NCBI RefSeq assembly: GCF_033568475.1
Contig: NC_133123.1
Span: 128,436,930-128,500,929, forward strand
Direction of reading: 5' to 3'
Source: Henckelia pumila
Lineage: Eukaryota > Streptophyta > Magnoliopsida > Lamiales > Gesneriaceae
DNA length: 64,000 nucleotides
Below, in pieces: positions 1-9,568 of the stretch. The first letter of the stretch is position 1. Every line of letters begins with the position of its first letter. Under the pieces are notes generated by a model, which was not told the origin of the DNA, made no database searches, and saw nothing but the letters and a program-made list of their open reading frames with translations. A program made the translations under genes and the position numbers.

Positions 1-1370
1 ATGCTCCTAAACTCTGATTAGGTAGTGGATCCGGGCTGGGTCGCTATAGATGAGGTGGCACAACAGGTGTCAACGAGATCGTGACATGTGGCTGGGGCAA
101 GAAGATCGGAGCATCTGATCCAGCGATCGAAGCGTCCGATCAATGCCTATAAATAGGCCATCCGAGATTCAGATTTTCACACCAATTTCACACTTCCTCT
201 CTCGGCTCTTGAGTGTTTAAGGGCTTTTCTAGCCATAGTAGTCGAGGGGCAGGCCTTGAAGAGGCACCCGGGAGTCGCAGTGGAGTTGTGCTAAGATCTG
301 AGGCATCGACATCAGCGGGCTGACGACGGAGAGATGTATTCCTAAGTTTCCTATAAATAGTTAGAGAGTATGCAATAACTTAGTTAAGGCTTTTAGAGCA
401 AGATTATAATACATGAGTATTTTGCATTGTAGTGCAGACTATAGGCTTGGACATAGAGGTGGTCTTAGCTTGCCTAGTATTTGAGGTACGAAAGTACTGT
501 TTGAGATATCCAGACTGAGTATTCATGTATTATGTGGTTGCATGTTTTATATGTCATTATTTGTATAACATGTAATGGTTGTATGTTGCATACATGAGCA
601 TCTTGATCCTGTATCTTTGAGATATCATGTAGTAGGGCGCTCACCCTACGAGAAGTGGATGGTTGGATACGTAAGTCTTGTATTAGATTACCGTTATGAT
701 TGGACACGTGTACCAGTATCAGGTCACCATTATCCACTGGGTATAGGAATCACCTCCTGATGCGACGACGCAGCGTGCTATATACCCTGGGCCCGGTTTA
801 TGATCTTTTTTCTTGACCTGAGTGTCTTGGTCTCAGGTACACTTGCATACATGCATATATAATATTGTATACTCATACTCTCATACTGAGCGTTTTATGC
901 TCACGTCCTCGTACTGTTTTTTCTGGACACCCTATTCCATGGGACATGTTTGTGTTTGGATGAGGCGGGTGGTTTTAAGAGGGCTTAAGCTACATGTTGT
1001 CAGTGGAGATATCTGTCTAAGCTTTCAATATTAATAAATTTGGATTTAGTACTGAGCGTTTTATGCTCACGTCCTCGTACTGTTGTTTCTGAACACCCTA
1101 TTTCATGGGACAGATTTGAGTTTGGATGAGGCGGGTGGTTTCAAGAGGGCTTAGGCTACAGGTTGTCAGTGGAGATATCTGTCTAAGCTTTCAGCATTAA
1201 TAAATTTGGATTTATACACTTTATTCGATATGGTTGTATAACAGTATTTTAGGATTTTTATTCCTCGGGATTGTAACTGGTTATTTAGTTTCCGCTGAAT
1301 TACTTTGATTATGTTTTATTAAGTTTATTGCATGCCTAAGTTTCTGATTAGTAGGTGATCACGATACGGG

Positions 1371-1376
<6 letters not shown>
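1..1376 (+). repeat. Partial Ty3/gypsy LTR, left edge outside or rearranged
   Basis: This stretch is a diverged relative of the LTRs at 1828-3152 and 7755-9060. It has a U3-like segment with GATCGGA/TCCGATC motifs (about 93-143), a TATA box (TATAAATA, 148-155), the shared R/U5 text (for example the segments around 300-340 and 480-520), and an end that matches the LTR terminus (GTAGGTGATC...GGGTCACTA, 1350-1376). The final CA is lost in a TA microsatellite. Positions 11-48 also resemble an LTR 3' end, so the left boundary is uncertain. No internal retrotransposon sequence follows. It is a solo or truncated LTR by inference. Confidence 0.7.
885..1214 (+). repeat. 166-bp tandem duplication inside the left LTR
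   Basis: The segment starting ACTGAGCGTTTTATGCTCAC at 885 is repeated at 1051 with a period of 166 bp. Both copies run to the GGATTTA near 1047 and 1214. The copies differ by scattered substitutions. The other gypsy LTRs in the window carry this segment only once, so the duplication is specific to this copy or its subfamily. Confidence 0.85.
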
Positions 1377-1429
<53 letters not shown>

Positions 1430-1513
1430 ACCACATCTTTATCACATCCAATAGAATAGTGTCACATCATTGGTGGGCATGGTAGTGGGCATGATAGGTG
1501 GGCACTTGAAAGA

Positions 1514-1584
<71 letters not shown>

Positions 1585-1827
1585 TATATATACTCCATTA
1601 AAACTACTCATCATAGATCTTTCAAAAAAAAAACTACTCATCATAAAAAGTCCGCACAATAAATGTGCTCAAAAGGAGTTTACTGCTTATCTTATATGCT
1701 CAAAAAGACACATTTATTATGCATCACTCTATTGTTTACCATATTTTTAAAAAAAATTACAAAACAATCCTCAATCTATTGATAGAACATATATATGTCA
1801 ATGATTTATGCATCTTGGATGAAGTTA
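1375..1827. other. Two TA microsatellites and an unassigned gap
   Basis: Two long (TA)n tracts lie at about 1375-1426 and 1519-1580. Between them is a 90-bp segment containing three GTGGGCA-type repeats. 1581-1827 is AT-rich with no gene or clear repeat. The last five bases, AGTTA (1823-1827), are the left target-site duplication of the gypsy element that follows. Confidence 0.8.
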
Positions 1828-1896
1828 TGTAGTAGCCCGTACCCTAATTGAGTAATTAAAGGATTAATGCTAATTAAATAAATTGGGTATCGAACG

Positions 1897-2147
1897 GATC
1901 GGAAGCTCCGAAGGCACGATCGGAAGCTCCGAACAGGATCGGAAGCTCCGATGAGCGATCGGAGTCACCGATGATATTACGTCATCCATGACGTGTGGTT
2001 GGATCGGAAGCTCCGATCACCCCTATCCGGAATCAACAAGTGATATTTTGACACGTGGCAGATCAGGATCTTCGGAAGCTCCGATGGCAGGATCGGACGT
2101 TTCGATCGAGGTTCGGATGTTCTGATCAAGGATCGGAAGTTCCGATC
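1897..2147 (+). promoter_or_regulatory. U3 array of GATCGGA/TCCGATC quasi-palindromes
   Basis: About nine units related to GATCGGA-AGC-TCCGATC (7-bp inverted arms, 3-bp centre) lie directly upstream of the TATA box. Some are perfect (for example the unit ending at 2147, centre AGT) and others carry one or two mismatches. Between units are TACGTCA and TGACGTG around 1978-1994 and ACACGTGGC at about 2050, which resemble as-1/CRE-like and G-box elements. The position in U3 suggests transcription-factor binding or a structured enhancer. This role is inferred. Confidence 0.65.
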
Positions 2148-2153
2148 GTTATC

Positions 2154-2160
2154 TATAAAT
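2154..2160 (+). promoter_or_regulatory. TATA box of the gypsy 5' LTR
   Basis: TATAAAT follows the hairpin array by 6 bp and is at the same place in the 3' LTR (8062-8068) and in related LTRs in this window. Transcription of the element would start some 30 bp downstream. Confidence 0.7.
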
Positions 2161-3156
2161 AGAGGGCCGAGGCTTCATTTCCAATTGCCAATTCCGAGTA
2201 TTTCCCTCTCCTTTATAGTCCATTCGAGTTGTTCTAGCCTTCCTAGGCTTGACCCGGTGGTCGGCGAGGCATTCGGTAGTCGTAGCGGAGTTTTGCCCAA
2301 GTTCTGGAGGCATCGACATCAAAGGGCTAACGACGGACGAAGGTATAGCTTTTGCTTCCTATAAATATTTAGGAGTATGCAATAGCTTAGTTAAGGCTTT
2401 TAGAGCACTTTAATGATAGTAGTATCATTTGGCAGTGTAGAGCAGACTATAGGCGTGGACCTAGAGTTGGTAGAGCTTGCACTGTTTTGAGGTACGAAAG
2501 TACTGTTCGAGATATCCTGACTGAGTATGCATGTATTATGTGACTGCATGATTTATATGCCATGATATTATGCTGCATTCATTTGCATCTTGCTGTATCT
2601 CTTTCGAGATGTCTGTTAGTAGGGTTGTACCCTATCCTGTTAGTGGATGGACTTCCATCGATTTGGGTCCGGCGTATCCACGGTTATCTCGGTATGGGAG
2701 CCACCTCCTGAAGCGACGGCACAGCGTGCTACATACCAATGCCTGGTCTGTCTTTGTTATCTGATCCTTGACCTCGGGTTTTTAGGGAGTTCACTTTGCA
2801 TGCATGTATACTCATACTCTCGTACTGGGCGTTTTATGCTCACGTCTCGTACCCTGTGTTTTTGGACACCCTATTACATGGGGCAGGTTTGCGATTGGAC
2901 GAGGAGGGTGGATCCAGGAGGGGCTAGTCAGTGGTTGACCAGTTGGAGCTTCGTCTAGGTTTTATTTCTGTTGTTTTGAGGTTGATACAGTTATTCGATT
3001 TGGTTGTATATTATTTGGATAAATTACAGATTCCTTTACTTGGGATTGTATAACGTTTATGGTTTCCGCAGTTTTATTCTGATATCTGTTTAATTAAGTT
3101 AATTGCATGCATAAGTTCTGTTTAGTAGGTGATCCGGGTAAGGGTCACTACATTTA

Positions 3157-3168
3157 TGGTATCAGAGC
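3157..3168 (+). other. Primer-binding site, initiator methionine tRNA
   Basis: TGGTATCAGAGC lies four bases after the 5' LTR. It is complementary to the 3' end of plant initiator tRNA-Met, the usual minus-strand primer of these elements. Confidence 0.95.
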
Positions 3169-3217
3169 ATGCAAAAGAATTCTTGGGATTTAGTCTCATC
3201 AGGAGGTATTTTTGTAG

Positions 3218-4405
3218 ATGGCAAATCGTGACGATCGGAGTTCTCATGGCAGTATTGGTGGGCATTGGGGTGATGCCGACCGGGAGCCTCGTCGAGAACG
3301 ACGTCATCGTCATCATGACGACGAGCGTTTCACTGTGCGTCGATTCTTAGCTATGGGTCCTAAGCCCTTAGTTGGAGGTGAGTCTCCGGAGGATGCGGAG
3401 AATTGGCTAGACCGCATGGAGACGACTTTTCAGACTTTCCACTGCACCGAGGAGCAGAAGATGGAGACCCTTGGCTATCTTTTGGATGGGCGAGCCCGTA
3501 GGTGGTGGAGGTTTACTTCTGCACCCTTTATTGCGGCGAGAGGAGTGGCCACCTGGGCCGAGTTCCGCACAGCTTTCCAAAAGCGGTATTTTCCTTCTGC
3601 ACTCTGACAGTCGAAGGCAGGCGAGCTACTGAGTCTGCGACAGGGAGCCATGTCTATTGATGAGTATCAACAGAGGTTCTTTGATCTGCTATCCTATTGC
3701 CCCGAGATTGCTGATAGCTCAGAGATGAAGTATAATCTGTTCCTTCAGGGCCTTAAATCTGAGATCCATGACCGTGTGGCGGTTGGCGACGACATGTCCT
3801 ACGAGGGTTTGGTGAGCCGTTGTCACCAGGCGGAGGACAGCATTCGGCGGAACAGGTCTTTCTCTCAGTCGAGGCCTGCTAGTTCTTTGGGTCCCCGTGC
3901 CCAAAATTTCAAGAAGTCTGGATCTACTTCTTCTTCCTCTGGCTCTGCTGGTGTTGTCCGTTATGGTAAGAAGGACAAGTGTGATCACTGTGGGAAGAAC
4001 CATCCATCCGACAAGTGCCGTAGAGCTTCTGGAGCTTGTTTCCGTTGTGGAGAGACTAGTCATATCCGGAGAGATTGTCCACTATCTGGGGGAGGCGGTT
4101 CTGGATCTGGTTCTCAGGCCACCGTACAGCAGAGGTCGCAGGGACAGCCTGCTGGGAGTTCTTATTTGAGGCCACGAGCTTCTGGCCAGGTGTTTGCCCT
4201 GAGACATGATCAGGCAGTGGAGGAGAATGAGAAAGTCATCGCATGTACATTTCTGCTTTATGGTATACCTACTCTTGTACTTATTGACACTGGTGCATCT
4301 CATTCCTTCATTTCTGCACGTTTTGTTAAGAGGCATAAGTTACCATGCATTGCACTACGTAGTGATGTCTGTTTCTACTCCGACGGGCCAATCTGCTTTG
4401 GCTAA
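3218..4405 (+). pseudogene. Gypsy gag and start of protease (broken)
   Basis: The start ATG at 3218 begins a gag protein with the retrotransposon gag domain (about 3330-3830; WLDRMETTFQ, RRWWRF and FRTAFQKRYFP motifs). One TGA at 3605-3607 interrupts it, and the same frame continues at once (QSKAGELLSLRQGAMSIDEY). Two zinc-knuckle-like stretches follow at about 3985-4080, the second a canonical CX2CX4HX4C (CFRCGETSHIRRDC). An aspartic protease active site, [12 protein letters not shown], is at about 4282-4317. The frame is lost near 4370 and the protease continues in another frame. Gag forms the particle and binds RNA, and the protease matures the polyprotein. With a stop in gag and a frameshift in the protease this copy is inactive. 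Confidence 0.9.
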
Positions 4406-7400
4406 GCGTCTAGTGATGGGTTGCCCTTTAGAGTTTGAGGGTAACATTTTGATTGCGAATCTCATGGTCCTGGCGATTGACGACTTTGATTGCATTCTGG
4501 GAATAGATATGTTGACTACCTATCGAGCTTCAGTGGACTGTTATCAGAGATTAGTACGCTTTCATCCGGAGGGAAGTGAGAGCTGGTTTTTCTATGGTGA
4601 GGGAGTGCGACCCCCGATGCCTTTGGTATCAGCTTTGAAAGCCTGTCGAGCTCTAGAGTCTGGCGGGGAAGGCTACCTTATCTATGCAGTTGATTTGTCC
4701 GCTGAGAGCATTGGGATAGAGAGCATTCCTGTTGTGGATGAATTTTCAGATGTATTTCCTGATGAGATTCCGGGTTTTCCTCCTGCTAGAGAAGTCGAGT
4801 TTGGCATAGAGTTGATGCCGGGTACTTTGCCTATTTCTAGAGCACCGTATCGTCTGGCTCCGTCAGAGATGCGTGAGTTGAAGAATCAGCTACAGGATTT
4901 TTTGAACAAGGGGTACATTCGTCCTAGTGTATCTCCTTGGGGAGCTCCTGTTTTCTTCTTGAAGAAGAAGGATGGGTCGATGCGGCTGTGCATTGACTAT
5001 CGGCAGCTGAATCGAGTCACTGTGAAGAACAAGTATCCGTTGCCTCGTATTGATGACTTGTTCGATCAGCTGCAGGGCACGTCAGTTTACTCCAAGATTG
5101 ACTTGAGATCTGGATATCATTAGTTGAGAGTCCGTGATCAGGACGTAGCCAAAACTGCATTCCGTACTCGCTATGGGCATTACGAGTTCTTAGTGATGCC
5201 ATTTGGTTTGACTAATGCGCCGGCTATATTCATGGATCTGATGAACCGTGTCTTCAGGGAGTATTTGGACAAGTTTGTCGTGGTCTTCATTGACGACATC
5301 TTGGTGTATTCGCGTAATATGGAAGAGCATGTTTCTCACTTACGGTTGGTACTGCAGACTCTTTGAGATGAGCAGTTGTACGCCAAGCTGAGCAAGTGTG
5401 AGTTCTAGATGGATAGAGTGGTCTTTCTTGGCCATATCATATCCAGGGAGGGGATTTCTGTTGATCCAAGCAAGATTGAAGCGGTACTTAATTGGTCGCG
5501 TCCGACGACAGTTGCTGAGATCCGTAGTTTTCTGGGTCTAGCAGGGTATTATCGTCGCTTCATTCTGAACTTCTCTCAGTTAGCTCGACCGTTGACGCAG
5601 CTTACCCGCAAGGGTGTGGATTTCGAGTGGTCCTCCGAGTGTGAGGAGAATTTCTGTGAGCTTCGACGGCGGTTGACTTCTGCACCGGTGTTGGCATTAC
5701 CGTCAGGATCTGAAGGGTATGTGGTTTACACGAATGCTTCTCTTCAGGGGTTAGGTTGTGTCCTGACTCAGAATGGGCATGTGATCGCATACGCTTCTAG
5801 ACAGCTGAAGATTCACGAGGACAACTATCCAGTCCACGATTTGGAATTGGCAGCCATTGTGTTCGCTTTGAAGATCTGGCGTCATTATCTGTATGGCGAG
5901 AAATTTGAGATCTTCACCGACCATAAGAGTCTCAAGTATTTGTTCACTCAGGCGGAGTTGAACATGAGGCAGAGACGTTGGATGGACTTGCTTAAGGACT
6001 ATGATTGCGAGATTAAGTACCATCCGGGAGCTGCTAATCTCACCGCTGATGCCTTGAGTCGCAAGGTACGACTATCCGCACTTCAGACTTGTTCGATGTC
6101 TAGTGCGATCAGTGATTGTTGTACTTCAGGTTATACCTTCAAGCATAAGAAAGGTATGCAGAGTATCCAGATGTTTGCGATATTATCTGAGCCAGCCTTG
6201 TATTCGCGGATTCGAGATTCTCAAATGTCTGATTCGAAGACCCAGCGTTTAGCTCGTCTAGCTAACGAGGGTAGCTCGTCTGGATTTCATTATCAGTCAG
6301 ATGGCTTTCTGTGTTTGTCTGGTAGGCTTGTGATTCCGCAGGATGAAGAGTTGCGAGAGGAGATTTTGTCTCAGGCGCATCGCACTAAGTTGAGTATTCA
6401 TCCTGGGAGCAACAAGATGTACAAGGATCTACGTACTCGTTTCTGGTGGAAGGGAATGAAACGCAGTGTTTATCAGTTTGTTTCGAGATGTTTGGTGTGT
6501 CAACAGGTCAAGGCAGAGCACCGACGACCTAGAGGATTGCTTCACAGTCTGCCTATTTCTGAATGGAAATGGGAGTTTATCACAATGGACTTTGTGACCC
6601 ATTTGCCGTTATCCCCGAGGAACTGTGATGCTATCTGGGTTGTGGTGGACCGACTCACCAATTCAGCGGATTTCATTGCCTATAGCCGAGAGTACTCTGT
6701 GGATCGCATGGCACGGATGTACATTCAGGAGATCGTTCAACTTCATGGAGTGCCTGTGAACATTGTCAGCGATCGGGACCCCAGGTTCACTTCTAGATTC
6801 TGGGGGAGTGTTCAGCGTGCGATGGGTACTACTCTCAGTTTGAGTACTGCCTATCATCCGGAGACTGATGGTCAGTCAGAGCGCACTATCCGTACTTTGG
6901 AGGATATGCTTAGAGCGTGCGTCATGGATTTTGGTTCAGCCTGGCAGGATCATTTGCCGTTGATCGAGTTCGCGTACAACAATAGCTATCATACTAGTAT
7001 TGGGATGGCACCTTTTGAGGCGTTGTACGGGCGACGTTGTCGTACTTCACTCTTCTGGAAAGAAGTAGGGGAGAGACAGGATGAGGGACCGGAGTTTATC
7101 CAGCAGGCGATAGACATTGTTGATCAGATCAAGAAACAGATTAAGACTGCACAGGATCGTCAGGCCAGCTATGCTAATATCAAGCGTAGACCTTTGCAGT
7201 TCGATGTCGGGGAGAAAGTGTTTCTGAGAGTGTCACCTTTCTGCAAGATTCTCAGATTTGGCCTTAAGGGCAAGTTGTCTCCCAGGTTTATCGGTCCGTT
7301 TGAGATCTTGGAGAGTATTGGCGATTTGGCTTATCGACTAGCTTTGCCACCGCATCTATCCAGTATTCACGACGTGTTCCACGTATCTCTGTTGCGACGG

Positions 7401-7621
7401 TATGTGGCGGATGAATCTCATATTCTGCAACGGTCTGAGGTTCAGGTAGACAAGTATTTGACTTATGTTGAAAACCTCTTCGTATCCTGGATTATAAGGA
7501 TAAGGTTTTACGGAACAAAGTCATTCCTTTGGTTTTAGTTCAGTGGCAGCGCCGAGGCACTGAGGAAGCTACTTGGGAGCTTGAGGACAGGATGCGTGAA
7601 GACCATCCTGAGTTGTTTTGA
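4370..7621 (+). pseudogene. Gypsy pol: protease end, RT, RNase H, integrase, chromodomain-like tail (broken)
   Basis: After the frameshift near 4370 the protein resumes with the second half of the protease, then reverse transcriptase ([13 protein letters not shown]; catalytic FIDD at about 5290), RNase H (about 5720-6060; TDHKSLKYL) and integrase. Integrase shows an HHCC finger (H and H, then CLVC at about 6490-6505) and catalytic Asp, Asp and Glu residues ([27 protein letters not shown]). A GPY/F-like segment is at about 7270-7340. In-frame stops are TAG at 5121 (replaces Gln), TGA at 5364 (replaces Arg) and TAG at 5406 (replaces Trp). A frameshift near 7470 separates the chromodomain-like tail, which ends at the TGA at 7619-7621. 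Most stops fit single C-to-T or G-to-A changes, as expected from decay of methylated DNA. Confidence 0.92.
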
Positions 7622-7740
7622 TTTCATTCTTAAGTTGTATTCAGTTGCAAACTCTGTAAACGTTTGATTTGAATAAAGAATGTTTATGATTTCTGTTTTG
7701 CATTCGGTACTTCAGATCTGATTTCGAGGACGAAATATCT

Positions 7741-7754
7741 TAAGTGGGGGAGAA
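7741..7754 (+). other. Polypurine tract of the gypsy element
   Basis: AAGTGGGGGAGAA lies directly before the 3' LTR. It is the RNase H-resistant primer for plus-strand DNA synthesis. Confidence 0.9.
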
Positions 7755-9060
7755 TGTAGTAGCCCGTACCCTAATTGAGTAATTAAAGGATTAATGCTAA
7801 TTAAATAAATTGGGTATCGGACGGATCAGAAGCTCCGAAGGCACGATCGGAAGCTCCGATGAGCGATCGGAGTCACCGATGATATTACGTCATCCATGAC
7901 GTGTGGTTGGATCGGAAGCTCCGATCACCCCTATCCGGAATCAACAAGTGATATTTTGACACGTGGCAGATCAGGATCTTCGGAAGCTCCGATGGCAGGA
8001 TCGGACGTTCCGATCGAGGTTCGGACGTTCCGATCAAGGATCGGAATTTTCGATCGTTATCTATAAATAGAGGGCCGAGGCTTCATTTCCAATTGCCAAT
8101 TCCTAGTATTTCCCTCTACTTTCTAGTCCATTCGAGTAATTCTAGCCTTCCTAGGCTTGACCCGGCGGTCGGCGAGGCGTTCGGTAGTCGTAGCGGAGTT
8201 GTGCCCAAGTTCTGGAGGCATCGACATCAAAGGGCTAACGACGGACGAAGGTATAGCTTTTGCTTCCTATAAATATTTAGGAGTATGCAATAGCTTAGTT
8301 AAGGCTTTTAGAGCACTTTAATGATAGTAGTATCATTTGGCAGTGTAGAGCAGACTATAGGCGTGGACCTAGAGTTGGTAGAGCTTGCACTGTTTTGAGG
8401 TACGAAAGTACTGTTCGAGATATCCTAACTGAGTATGCATGTATTATATGACTGCATGATTTATATGTCATGATATTATGCTGCATTCATTTGCATCTTG
8501 CTGTATCTCTTTCGAGATGTCTGTTAGTAGGTTTGTACCCTATCCTGTTAGTGGATGGACTTCCATCGATTTGGGTCCGGCATATCCACGGTTATCTCGG
8601 TATGGGAGCCACCTCCTGAAGCGACGGCACAGCGTGCTACATACCAGGGCCCGGTCTGTCTCTGTTATCTGATCCTTGACCTCGAGTTTTTAGGGAGTTC
8701 ACTTTGCATGCATGTATACTCATACTCTCGTACTGGGCGTTTTATGCTCACGTCTCGTACCCTGTGTTTCTGGACACCCTATTCCATGGGGCAGGTTTGC
8801 GATTGGACGGGGAGGGTGGATCCAGGAGGGGCTAGTCAGTGGTTGACCAGCTGGAGCTTCGCCTAGGTTTTATTTCTGTTGTTTTGAGGTTGATACAGCT
8901 ATTCGATTTGGTTGTATATTATTTGGATAAATTACAGATTCCTTTACTTGGGATTGTATAACGTTTATGGTTTCCGCAGTTTTATTCTGATATCTGTTTA
9001 ATTAAGTTAATTGCATGCATAAGTTCTGTTTAGTAGGTGATCCGGGTAAGGGTCACTACA
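7755..9060 (+). repeat. 3' LTR of the gypsy element
   Basis: This matches 1828-3152 along its whole length with scattered substitutions, and lacks one 19-bp hairpin unit. It ends GGGTCACTACA and is followed by the AGTTA target duplication. Its hairpin array is at 7824-8054 and its TATA box at 8062-8068. Confidence 0.95.
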
Positions 9061-9539
9061 AGTTAAATGCTAGAAAAATATTAAGAGGAGTTTCATATGG
9101 GAAAAAGCTTAAAACGAAAAAAAAAAATCCAAAAAAAACATACTATTTGCTAAAAAAAAAAAGAAACTTTGAACGAGGATCGTCCAGAAGTTGTGGTCTG
9201 ATAGCGAACTTCGGCGACAGTGAGCGATTGACAGCAGTGAAGGAGACGATTTGCAGATAACAAATTGGGTGGGCTGAATTTTGGATACGAAAGTGTGTAA
9301 TACGTTTCTCTTTTGTACTAACACTTCAATTGTCGAAAAACCGAATTGAGAAACAAATTGGAATATTTTAGACTAAATCGGTTCATTAAATTTGTTTGAG
9401 ACTGAACCGAGAATGATCCAAACTATTTGAGACTAAACCGTGATTTTTCTCAAATAAACATCCTAATAAGTCAAAGAAATTTAAAAAAAATAAAAAATAA
9501 AAAAAAATTGACTCATTCCGTAGAAATATTTGGTGTAAA
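9061..9539. other. Intergenic, upstream of the exonuclease gene
   Basis: This is AT-rich DNA with several A-tracts (9115-9165 and 9480-9510). It should hold the promoter of the downstream gene. No unambiguous TATA box or conserved motif was seen. Confidence 0.6.
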
Positions 9540-9560
9540 ATGATGACCATTTGGCAATAA
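9540..9560 (+). promoter_or_regulatory. Short upstream ORF before the exonuclease start
   Basis: ATGATGACCATTTGGCAATAA encodes six residues (MMTIWQ) and stops eight bases before the main ATG at 9569, in a different frame. If the transcript begins upstream of 9540, ribosomes meet this first, which would lower translation of the main frame. The transcription start is unknown. Confidence 0.4.
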
Positions 9561-9568
9561 CCAGTTCC

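Larger units (their letters stand above)
1828..3152 (+). repeat. 5' LTR of the gypsy element
   Basis: The boundaries are set by TG...CA ends, by the primer-binding site four bases downstream, and by the match to the 3' LTR. It is 19 bp longer than the 3' LTR. The difference is exactly one extra GATCGGA hairpin unit near 1915-1935. Confidence 0.95.
1828..9060 (+). mobile_element. Ty3/gypsy LTR retrotransposon, complete structure, inactivated
   Basis: The element has a 1325-bp 5' LTR (1828-3152), an initiator-Met-tRNA primer-binding site (3157-3168), a gag-pol region (3218-7621), a polypurine tract (7741-7754) and a 1306-bp 3' LTR (7755-9060). LTRs begin TGTAGTAGCCCG and end GGGTCACTACA. AGTTA flanks it on both sides (1823-1827 and 9061-9065), so it inserted by a normal integrase reaction. 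Domain order is gag, protease, RT, RNase H, integrase, which defines Ty3/gypsy. A C-terminal chromodomain-like tail suggests a chromovirus, probably Tekay/Del-like. Several in-frame stops and frameshifts in gag-pol mean it cannot encode its own replication. Confidence 0.95.

Noticed and set aside
2570..2958. Overlapping 64- and 103-codon frames in the gypsy LTR, also at 8478-8866
   Set aside because: These are LTR sequence (R/U5), present in both LTRs, with no domain and no coding role known.
5602..6023. Antisense frames over the gypsy RNase H
   Set aside because: Shadow frames of the pol gene, with no independent support.
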